NCBI GenBank assembly: GCA_004552395.1
Contig: SFOK01000006.1
Coordinates: 1 to 36,309, forward strand
DNA from: Bacteroidales bacterium
GTDB taxonomy: Bacteria; Bacteroidota; Bacteroidia; Bacteroidales; Muribaculaceae
Direction: 5' to 3'
Length of the DNA stretch: 36,309 nt
The translations under genes were made by a program, and so were the position numbers. Position 1 is the first letter of the stretch. Every line of letters begins with the position of its first letter. Under the pieces are notes generated by a model. It did no database searches. It worked only from the letters and a program-made list of their open reading frames with translations, and was not told the DNA's origin. Positions 25,119 through 31,327 of the stretch are shown in pieces.

Positions 25119-25161
25119 CCCGCCCGGAACCTTGAGGATAATCACCTCGGTCCCGGGCGGG
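25119..25161. terminator. Hairpin between the prfB operon and ferritin
   Basis: CCCGCCCGG (25119-25127) pairs with CCGGGCGGG (25153-25161), with an additional inner CCTTGAGG/CACCTCGG-type pairing. Only a mixed AT tail (GATAATTATTT) follows. It lies between convergent transcripts. Confidence 0.6.
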
Positions 25162-25187
25162 ATAATTATTTGCAAATCTTGGCAGGC

Positions 25188-25236
25188 CTAACGACTAAAA
25201 TCTAAAGCCTAAGGTCTAACGCCTAAGCCCTTACGC
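25188..25236 (+). repeat. Degenerate 7-bp tandem repeat (CTAANNN), seven units
   Basis: Consecutive units at exact 7-nt steps from 25188 read CTAACGA, CTAAAAT, CTAAAGC, CTAAGGT, CTAACGC, CTAAGCC and CTTACGC. The last unit enters the stop codon of ferritin on the opposite strand. Confidence 0.75.
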
Positions 25237-25749
25237 ATTCGCCAGCTCGGCTGTCTGCACGTATGTGCGCGCGGCAAGCTCCTTGTCGAGCATATAGAGG
25301 CCATACTTGTTCCCCTCCACTGCTGCGAAAGCGTCCACCATATCGCGGGCGCTCGACTCCTCTTCAACCTGCTCGTTGACGAACCATACCATACGGTTGA
25401 TCGAAGCGAAATCATTGTCCTTCTGAGCTATGGCAGCCAGATTGTTGATCATGGCAGTCACCTTCTTCTCGTGTGCCAGAGTGTCCACAAACATGTCGTG
25501 AGCGCACTTCCACTCACCCGGCACAGCGTCGATCGCCTTCAGCTCTACCTTGGCGTCTACCGAATTCAGATAATTCATGAAAATTGTGGCATGATCCTGC
25601 TCCTCGCGCCACTGCACGCGGAACCAGTTGGCTACACCTCTCAGTCCCTTGGCCTCGGCATCCATAGCCATAGCGAGATAGAGATAAGCCGACCACAATT
25701 CGGCGTTGATCTGGGCATTGATAGCCTCGTGTAATTCTTTGCTTAGCAT
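25231..25749 (-). CDS. ftnA: Bacterial non-haem ferritin
   Basis: A 172-residue four-helix-bundle iron-storage protein. The ferroxidase-centre ligands fall at the E. coli FtnA positions: E17, E50, H53, E94, Q127 and E130 (segments INAELWSAYLYL, REEQDHATIF, LAHEKKV and NEQVEEE). It therefore should oxidise and store iron as 24-mer shells. Start is the ATG at 25749. The gene has its own promoter, divergent from the WYL regulator. It is flanked by short CTAA-type repeats on both sides. Confidence 0.96.
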   Translation of the reverse strand: MLSKELHEAINAQINAELWSAYLYLAMAMDAEAKGLRGVANWFRVQWREEQDHATIFMNYLNSVDAKVELKAIDAVPGEWKCAHDMFVDTLAHEKKVTAMINNLAAIAQKDNDFASINRMVWFVNEQVEEESSARDMVDAFAAVEGNKYGLYMLDKELAARTYVQTAELANA

Positions 25750-25762
25750 AATGTTGGATATT

Positions 25763-25778
25763 TTAGTTAGTTAGTTAG
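25763..25778 (+). repeat. (TTAG)4 microsatellite in the ferritin leader
   Basis: Four exact TTAG units lie 14 nt upstream of the ferritin start codon, inside its predicted 5' untranslated leader (reading CTAA on the sense strand). Copy-number slippage would change the leader length. Confidence 0.7.
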
Positions 25779-25836
25779 TTTTACTGTCTGTCGTTTCGGG
25801 AGGTCATCCCCTTGAAGTATATAACAATTTCCGTTC

Positions 25837-25844
25837 CAAAAATA
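25837..25844 (-). promoter_or_regulatory. -7 box of the ferritin promoter
   Basis: On the minus strand this reads TATTTTTG (TAnnTTTG), predicting a leader of about 80 nt. No good -33 element was found. Confidence 0.4.
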
Positions 25845-25874
25845 TTGTCCCCTCACCGTTTTTCTTTATCTTTG
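25844..25874 (+). promoter_or_regulatory. Promoter of the WYL regulator, touching its start codon
   Basis: TATCTTTG at 25867-25874 matches TAnnTTTG, with ATTG (25844-25847) as a near -33 element and a 19-nt spacer. The ATG at 25880 begins only 5 nt after the box, so the transcript should be leaderless or nearly so. Confidence 0.55.
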
Positions 25875-25879
25875 CAAAT

Positions 25880-26776
25880 ATGCGCACAGACCGGCTCAAC
25901 AAATACATCTGGATTGTGGACACCATCGTGGCCCACAGACGCATCACACGCGCCGAACTCTCCGAACTATGGCAGAAATCCGCTCTCTACGACGGACACG
26001 ACATTCCCCACCGCACCTTCTTCAACTACCGCCGCGACATCGAATCCATTTTCAACATCGACATCCTCTGCGACAACCTCAACCGCTACTACATCGACAG
26101 CCCCAAAAGCCCTAACGACGAAGCTTTCCGATCCTGGATGCTCGACTCCTTCGCCCTCGGCAGCGCCATGCGTTCTGCCTCCGAAGCAGCCTCTCGCGTC
26201 ATCGTGGAGAAGATACCCTCCGCCCGCCGCTTCCTCTCCCCCATACTCCGCGCTCTCGCCGACAAAGTGCAGATCCGGTTTTCCTACCAGTCATTCAGCA
26301 AACCCCTCCCGGACCGCGACATACTCTACACGCCCTACTTCGTCAAACTCTTCCGCCAGCGCTGGTACATCGTCGGCCGCCGCGAACCCGACGGAGACAT
26401 ACGCACCTACGCCCTCGACCGTATTTCCGACCTCAACGCCACAGCCACTCCCGCCGTCCTTCCTCCCGACCTCGACCCCTCCGCGTTCTTCGACGACATA
26501 TTCGGCATCACTTCCTCCAAAGCCGAACCGAAAGACGTCGTCCTCAGCGTAAACCCGCACACAGCCAAATACCTGCGCGCACTCCCGCTCCACTCCTCCC
26601 AGCGCGAAGACCGCTACTCCGACCGCTCCATATTCCGGCTCCGACTCCGAATCACTCCCGACTTCCTCCGTGAAATTCTCTCCATGGGACCCGACATACA
26701 GGTCATTCAGCCCCGCGAACTCCGCCTCATGGTCATAGACTCCCTCCGTCGCTCTCTCGAAGCTTACAACTCCTGA
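25880..26776 (+). CDS. WYL-domain transcriptional regulator
   Basis: A 298-residue cytosolic regulator. Residues 1-70 form a winged helix-turn-helix (RLNKYIWIVDTIVAHRRITR, then SELWQKS and HRTFFNYRRDIESIF). The WYL domain at about 130-200 shows KVQIRFSYQSF and PYFVKLFRQRWYIVGRREPD. A C-terminal WCX-like extension ends the protein. Members sense ligands, including nucleic acid in some phage-defence regulators, but no defence genes are near. It precedes the MATE gene by 4 nt and may control it. Codons are strongly C-ending, as for other + strand genes at 23.5-28.2 kb. Confidence 0.88.
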   Translation: MRTDRLNKYIWIVDTIVAHRRITRAELSELWQKSALYDGHDIPHRTFFNYRRDIESIFNIDILCDNLNRYYIDSPKSPNDEAFRSWMLDSFALGSAMRSASEAASRVIVEKIPSARRFLSPILRALADKVQIRFSYQSFSKPLPDRDILYTPYFVKLFRQRWYIVGRREPDGDIRTYALDRISDLNATATPAVLPPDLDPSAFFDDIFGITSSKAEPKDVVLSVNPHTAKYLRALPLHSSQREDRYSDRSIFRLRLRITPDFLREILSMGPDIQVIQPRELRLMVIDSLRRSLEAYNS

Positions 26777-26780
26777 TATT

Positions 26781-28163
26781 ATGGCACAAGACACACCACG
26801 CGAAACCCGCATACGCGAACTCGGCACCGCACCCGTAGCCCGCCTCCTCTTCAAATACAGTCTCCCGGCCGTCATAGGCACCGTCGTCACATCCCTCTAC
26901 CACCTCATCGACTCCATAGTCATAGGCCACGCAATCGCCGACCCTAACGTCATTGCCGGTATCGCCGTCACATTCCCCGTCATGAGCCTCTCCGGCGCTT
27001 TCGGCATGCTCATTGGCGCCGGTTGCGCCACCCGTATCTCGATCGTACTCGGTCAGAAAGACATGGCCCGCGCCGAAAACATACTCGGCAACTCCGTACT
27101 CCTCACCCTCATAATCGGACTCTTCTACACCTCCGCACTCTTCATCTTCCTCGACCCCATACTCAAAATCTTCGGCGCATCGCCCGCTTCCCTCCCCTAC
27201 GCTCGCACATTCATGCAATGGATCATTCCCGGCATGGTCCTCATTAACCTCACTTTCTCCTACAACAACGTCATGCGGGCCACCGGCTACCCCCGCAAAG
27301 CCATGTTCACCAACATACTCGGTGCCGTCCTCAACGCCATCCTCGCCCCTCTCTTCCTCTTCGTCTTCCGATTCGGAATCTGGGGCGCTGCACTCGCCAC
27401 GGACATATCCATGTTCGTCACCGCATTCTTCGTCCTGCAGCACTTCTTCGTCCCCTCTCACACACTCACCTTCCGCCGCGGGACATACCGCCTCCGCTGG
27501 CGCATCGTCTCCTCAGTCATATCCATCGGCATGGCTCCCTTCTGCATCAACTTCGCAGCCGCCGCAATCAACGCCATAGTCAACAACTCTCTCTTCCGCA
27601 ACGGCGGCGACAACGCAATTGCCGCAATCGTAGTATTCAACCGATTCATCACAATCTTCGTCTTCATAGTCATCGGAATCACACAAGGGATGCAGCCTAT
27701 CCTCGGCTATAACTACGGCTCCGGACGATATCAGCGCCTCTTCCGCACACTAACCTACGCCATCATAGCCGGACTCATCACCACAGCACTCGGAGCAACA
27801 CTCGCACAGCTGTTCCCCACAAGCATAGCCTCCCTCTTCATGCAAGACCCCACACAGATAGCCGTAGCTGCCGACTGCCTCCGGAAAGTAACACTCCTCT
27901 TCACACTCGTAGGCTTCCAGATCGTAGCCACTAACTTCTTCCAGAGCCTCGGAATGCCTCTCAAAGCTATCTTCCTCTCCCTCACCCGACAGATTATATT
28001 CATGATACCCGCACTCCTCATCCTACCCCCGATCTTCGGACTCGACGGAGTCTGGTACGCCTACCCCCTCTGCGACATTCTCTCCGTCATCATCACGGCA
28101 ATACTCCTCACCTGGCAGATCCGCAGAATCAAATCACGCATCCCCGTTTTATCAACTCGGTAG
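26781..28163 (+). CDS. MATE-family multidrug/sodium efflux transporter
   Basis: A 460-residue inner-membrane protein with about 12 hydrophobic segments in two related halves. The first half includes VIGTVVTSLYHLIDSIVIGH and GCATRISIVLGQKD, and the second half has GITQGMQPILGYNYGSGRYQ, both typical of MATE. The protein belongs to the NorM/DinF-like superfamily that exports cationic drugs using Na+ or H+. The substrate is not predictable. It starts 4 nt after the WYL regulator, so local regulation is plausible. Confidence 0.9.
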   Translation: MAQDTPRETRIRELGTAPVARLLFKYSLPAVIGTVVTSLYHLIDSIVIGHAIADPNVIAGIAVTFPVMSLSGAFGMLIGAGCATRISIVLGQKDMARAENILGNSVLLTLIIGLFYTSALFIFLDPILKIFGASPASLPYARTFMQWIIPGMVLINLTFSYNNVMRATGYPRKAMFTNILGAVLNAILAPLFLFVFRFGIWGAALATDISMFVTAFFVLQHFFVPSHTLTFRRGTYRLRWRIVSSVISIGMAPFCINFAAAAINAIVNNSLFRNGGDNAIAAIVVFNRFITIFVFIVIGITQGMQPILGYNYGSGRYQRLFRTLTYAIIAGLITTALGATLAQLFPTSIASLFMQDPTQIAVAADCLRKVTLLFTLVGFQIVATNFFQSLGMPLKAIFLSLTRQIIFMIPALLILPPIFGLDGVWYAYPLCDILSVIITAILLTWQIRRIKSRIPVLSTR

Positions 28164-28218
28164 AGGCGCTTCACCCGCCGTCTCCGCCGTCAGCCCTCTG
28201 CTAATCCGCGTATTATTG

Positions 28219-28242
28219 TAGGGACGCACGGCTCGTGCGTCC
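28219..28242. repeat. Short palindromic repeat (GGACGCACG / CGTGCGTCC)
   Basis: A GTA prefix and G are followed by a perfect 9-bp inverted repeat (28222-28230 and 28234-28242) with a GCT loop. The same kind of 'TAGGGACGCACG...CGTGC' palindrome recurs between genes in many unrelated bacterial genomes (recollection, not searched). It lies 56 nt after the MATE stop codon. Confidence 0.6.
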
Positions 28243-28292
28243 GCTTTCCGCTCCCCTTCGTTCGCCCCGCGTCCGGATCCCCCCGCAACCGC

Positions 28293-28320
28293 AAAAAAGG
28301 CCGCGATTTCTCGCGGCCTT
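28293..28320 (-). terminator. Minus-strand intrinsic terminator
   Basis: AAGGCCGCGA (28297-28306) and TCGCGGCCTT (28311-28320) form a perfect 10-bp stem with a TTTC loop. On the minus strand the stem is followed by six T residues. It lies just downstream of the gene remnant at 28345-28482, whose terminator it must originally have been. Confidence 0.85.
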
Positions 28321-28344
28321 CTCAATCATATGCTATTGCCTCAA

Positions 28345-28482
28345 TTATTTGGCAACCTTCTTCACAGAAACTGTACCGTCAGCTTTCAGCTCACGTACAA
28401 TGTAGAGACCCTTCTGAGGAGCGTTAGCCATGCGCACGCCCTGGAAGTTGTAATACTCTCTTGCTATGACCTCCTTTTTCTT
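28345..28482 (-). pseudogene. 3' remnant of an exported-protein gene (T9SS-like C-terminal tail)
   Basis: The minus strand encodes 45 codons ending at TAA (28347-28345) and preceded in frame by TAG (28485-28483). The peptide includes REYYNFQGVRMANAPQKG, then LYIVRELKADG and VSVKKVAK. It has the form of the terminal tail on Bacteroidales type IX cargo, resembling the tail of the BtuG-like protein. No ATG or signal peptide is attached, and the sequence upstream on that strand is AT-rich and not protein-like. I read this as the last piece of a decayed or deleted gene that kept its terminator. Confidence 0.7.
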
Positions 28483-28803
28483 CTACAAAGGTCATTAATT
28501 AATTTAAAACGATCAAATATAATTGAAAGAAAATCAACAAATTGACAAAAATATTTTTTGGCGTATATCGGGCTTTTGTGTCAAATAATGCTCTATGTTA
28601 TAGGGCGATACCCCCCCATGCTGACATTTTGACATGCTTCGGGTTCTAAATAACATTAGTTACATAAAATCAGTTCAGCCACATCGGCCACATACATCAC
28701 ATAAGCCACATAGGAGACGTCATGATACCCCTGTTGTAGCTCTTTCGCGCAAAAGAAGAATCAAAAAAGATCTGCTGAATTTGCGTGGTAATGAAAAAAT
28801 TTT
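28483..28803. other. AT-rich intergenic region
   Basis: No convincing gene. It holds AT-rich sequence (28495-28610), a run of seven C (about 28612-28618), and the 9-bp repeat at 28658-28712. The promoter of the coiled-coil/zapA transcript begins at 28780. Confidence 0.5.
28677..28712 (+). repeat. Degenerate 9-bp tandem repeat (AGCCACATA)
   Basis: Units at exact 9-nt steps read AGCCACATC, GGCCACATA, CATCACATA and AGCCACATA. A related unit, AGTTACATA, lies at 28658-28666. The period and the AGC-YAC core match the repeat at 1980-2015. Confidence 0.7.
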
Positions 28804-28811
28804 TAACTTTG
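28780..28811 (+). promoter_or_regulatory. Bacteroidetes promoter for the coiled-coil/zapA transcript
   Basis: TTTG (28780-28783), a 20-nt spacer and TAACTTTG (28804-28811) are an ideal match. The predicted leader is about 60 nt. Confidence 0.7.
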
Positions 28812-28876
28812 TGGAAATTTGGAGAACAAGCATACCCAATGGCCCTGCGACTCTCTGAAGTTCATATCCATTAGTT

Positions 28877-29179
28877 ATGTCTGTGAGATTAACCGACTTG
28901 CTGAGTTCCATCGCCGCGAAAAGCGGCCTGCTTGCCCGCAAATGCGCCGACCTTAAAGCGCTCAACGACAAGCTGCTCGCCGATCTCGAAGAGGCCCGCG
29001 CCGAAACCGAGGAGGCCCGCAAGGAACTCGCCCGTGCGCAGAAGGAGATAGATTACCTCCGTATCTCCCACGCGCTCTCAGCCTCCGACCCCGGCGATCT
29101 GGACCGGAGCCGTCAGGCGCTCTCCGGATTGGTGCGAAAGATTGATCGATGCATCGCACGCCTGGAGGCAGAAGAATAA
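28877..29179 (+). CDS. Small coiled-coil protein upstream of zapA
   Basis: A 100-residue acidic protein without signal peptide. Residues about 15-65 form a long heptad coiled coil (KALNDKLLADLEEARAETEE, then EARKELARAQKEIDYLR). A second short helix lies at about 75-100. It sits 19 nt before zapA. Size, coiled coil and context suggest a division-site partner of ZapA similar in role to ZapB, but no sequence homology to ZapB is claimed. The start ATG at 28877 follows a clear promoter. Confidence 0.75.
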   Translation: MSVRLTDLLSSIAAKSGLLARKCADLKALNDKLLADLEEARAETEEARKELARAQKEIDYLRISHALSASDPGDLDRSRQALSGLVRKIDRCIARLEAEE

Positions 29180-29198
29180 TTAGCCTTTCAAAGAAGCG

Positions 29199-29501
29199 AT
29201 GGACACCGAAAAGATAAAAATGCACGTCAAAGTGGCCGGTCAGGACATTTCCCTAACCGTCGGCTTCGACGATCAGGACTTCGTCAGGCTCACGGAGCGC
29301 CGTATCGATGAACTCTTCAACGACTGGCGCGCCCGTTTCCCCTCGAAATCCCTGCAGGAACTCCTCGCGATGATGACCTACCAATACGCATCCTATTATC
29401 TGTCCCTGAGCCGGAGGCAGCAGGATGCCATAGCCCGGCTGCAGGAGTGCGACAGCGCGCTCGACGCAGCTATCCTCGAGGCCGGTTCGTCCGGGGAATA
29501 A
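29199..29501 (+). CDS. zapA: Cell division protein ZapA
   Basis: A 100-residue cytosolic protein that bundles FtsZ filaments. The N-terminal globular part (KIKMHVKVAGQDISLTVG, then RLTERRIDELFNDWR) matches ZapA. The C-terminal helix (LQELLAMMTYQYASYYLSLS, then RRQQDAIARLQE) is the dimerisation coiled coil. It is co-directional with the coiled-coil gene, and a probable 6S RNA follows, as in many bacteria where ssrS neighbours zapA. Confidence 0.88.
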   Translation: MDTEKIKMHVKVAGQDISLTVGFDDQDFVRLTERRIDELFNDWRARFPSKSLQELLAMMTYQYASYYLSLSRRQQDAIARLQECDSALDAAILEAGSSGE

Positions 29502-29504
29502 GCG

Positions 29505-29665
29505 CCCCCAAAGCGCTTCTGATCCCGGCAGGTCCCTTCTTTTTAGCCCCCTTCTATGGGCGGATTTTTCGCACCGCATTCCCGCTTGGGTCCCTCTCTG
29601 TGAGGCGACCGGGCGTGTATGCGTTTTTTTATTGCCGGCCCTGAGGGGAGCCGCGAGCCGTCGTA
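29505..29665 (+). ncRNA. ssrS: Probable 6S RNA
   Basis: This 278-nt gap between zapA and rny has no gene. By hand it can form one long rod. The closing helix pairs GCTTCT (29515-29520 region) with GGGAGC using G-U pairs, then CCGGCA with TGCCGG (29635-29642 region). A large central bubble follows, then an apical hairpin made of CGCAT/ATGCG, GGTC/GACC and CTC/GAG. A rod with a central bubble imitating an open promoter is the 6S hallmark, and zapA is its usual neighbour. The T7 after ATGCG (29628-29634) would alternatively make the apical hairpin a plain terminator. Ends are approximate. Confidence 0.45.
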
Positions 29666-29779
29666 CCGGCAAGCAGCCGTCCGGGCCATCCGGCCGCCGC
29701 AGACCTCCGGGCCACTGAGGACGAAACCCGATAAATTAACCTTAATAATTTAACTTATAAATAGTTACAAAGCAAAATA

Positions 29780-31321
29780 ATGGAACCTCTTATACCCGTA
29801 TTAGTGGGCATCTTAGCTCTCGCTGCCGGTTTCTTCATAGGAATATTCCGCAGCAAAAGCAACGCCCGCTCCAAAGCCAACGAGATAATCAACGAGGCTA
29901 ACCGCGAGGCGGAAGTGCTCAAACAGCAGAAGATGCTCGAAGCCAAGGAGCACGAGATGAAAATCAAGAACGAAGCCGAGAAAGAGGCTTCGCAGCGCCA
30001 TCAGAAATTCCAGGCCACGGAAGCCCGCCTCAAACAGCGCGAGCTCCAGCTCAATCAGCAGCAGAGCGAAATAGCCCGCCGCCGCAACGAGATTGAGACT
30101 CTCAAGGTCAATGTCGACAATCAGCAGCTGCTGCTCGACGCCAAGAACGCCGAGGTGGAGAAACTACACCGCGAGGCTCTCGACAAGCTCGAACACCTCT
30201 CCGGCCTCACAGCCGACGAGGCCCGCGAGCGTCTGGTCGAGTCGCTCAAGGACGAGGCCAAGACTGCCGCCGCCGGTTATATCAACGACATCATGGACGA
30301 TGCCCGCATGACCGCCTCCAAAGAGGCCAAACGTATTGTGGTTCAGTCCATTCAGCGCGTAGCCACCGAGACTGCTGTGGAGAATTCCGTCACAGTGTTC
30401 CATATAGACAACGATGAGATCAAGGGCCGCATCATAGGTCGCGAGGGCCGCAACATCCGCGCTCTCGAGGCCGCAACAGGCATAGAGATAATCGTGGACG
30501 ACACGCCGGAGGCCATAGTCCTCTCCGGCTTCGACCCGGTACGCCGCGAGATAGCCCGCCTCGCTCTCCATCAGCTCGTGGCCGACGGCCGCATCCACCC
30601 CGCCCGCATCGAGGAGGTGGTGGCCAAGGTCCGCAAGCAGGTAGAGGAGGAGATCATCGAGACCGGCAAACGCACGGCCATCGACCTCGGTATCCACGGT
30701 CTGCATCCCGAACTTATCCGCATGATCGGCCGCATGAAGTACCGCTCTTCCTACGGCCAGAACCTGCTCCAGCACTCGCGCGAGACGGCCAATCTCTGCG
30801 CCGTCATGGCTTCCGAACTCGGTCTTAATCCCAAGAAGGCACGCCGCGCCGGCCTGCTGCACGATATAGGCAAGGTGCCCGACGACGAGCCCGAACTGCC
30901 GCACGCACTTCTCGGCATGAAACTTGCCGAAAAATATAAGGAGAAACCCGACATCTGCAACGCTATCGGCGCTCATCACGACGAGGTGGAGCAGACCTCG
31001 CTCATTGCTCCCATTGTCCAGGTCTGCGACGCTATATCGGGCGCCCGTCCCGGTGCCCGCCGCGAGATTGTGGAGGCTTACATCAAGCGTCTCCACGACC
31101 TTGAGCAGCTCGCCCTCTCATATCCCGGCGTGATCAAGACTTACGCCATCCAGGCGGGCCGCGAGCTCCGCGTGATCGTGGGCGCCGAGAAGATCAACGA
31201 CGCCGAGGCCGAGAAACTTTCAGGAGAGATAGCACGCAAGATCCAGGACGAGATGACTTATCCCGGCCAGGTCAAGATCACTGTGATCCGCGAGACCCGT
31301 GCCGTAAGTTTTGCCAAGTAA
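29780..31321 (+). CDS. rny: Ribonuclease Y
   Basis: A 513-residue membrane-anchored endoribonuclease that initiates mRNA decay. A single N-terminal membrane helix (about 4-23) is followed by a long charged coiled coil (about 25-190). The KH domain (about 205-265) shows GRIIGREGRNIRALEAATG. The HD domain (about 325-420) contains HDIGKVPDDE with the metal-binding His-Asp. It ends 6 nt before a RicT-like gene, the known RNase Y specificity partner in Bacillus. Confidence 0.96.
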   Translation: MEPLIPVLVGILALAAGFFIGIFRSKSNARSKANEIINEANREAEVLKQQKMLEAKEHEMKIKNEAEKEASQRHQKFQATEARLKQRELQLNQQQSEIARRRNEIETLKVNVDNQQLLLDAKNAEVEKLHREALDKLEHLSGLTADEARERLVESLKDEAKTAAAGYINDIMDDARMTASKEAKRIVVQSIQRVATETAVENSVTVFHIDNDEIKGRIIGREGRNIRALEAATGIEIIVDDTPEAIVLSGFDPVRREIARLALHQLVADGRIHPARIEEVVAKVRKQVEEEIIETGKRTAIDLGIHGLHPELIRMIGRMKYRSSYGQNLLQHSRETANLCAVMASELGLNPKKARRAGLLHDIGKVPDDEPELPHALLGMKLAEKYKEKPDICNAIGAHHDEVEQTSLIAPIVQVCDAISGARPGARREIVEAYIKRLHDLEQLALSYPGVIKTYAIQAGRELRVIVGAEKINDAEAEKLSGEIARKIQDEMTYPGQVKITVIRETRAVSFAK

Positions 31322-31327
31322 GTGCCC

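Noticed and set aside
25812..26552. 246-codon frame overlapping the WYL gene
   Set aside because: It is a shadow in another frame, Ser/Pro/Thr-rich. The WYL frame has the expected domains.
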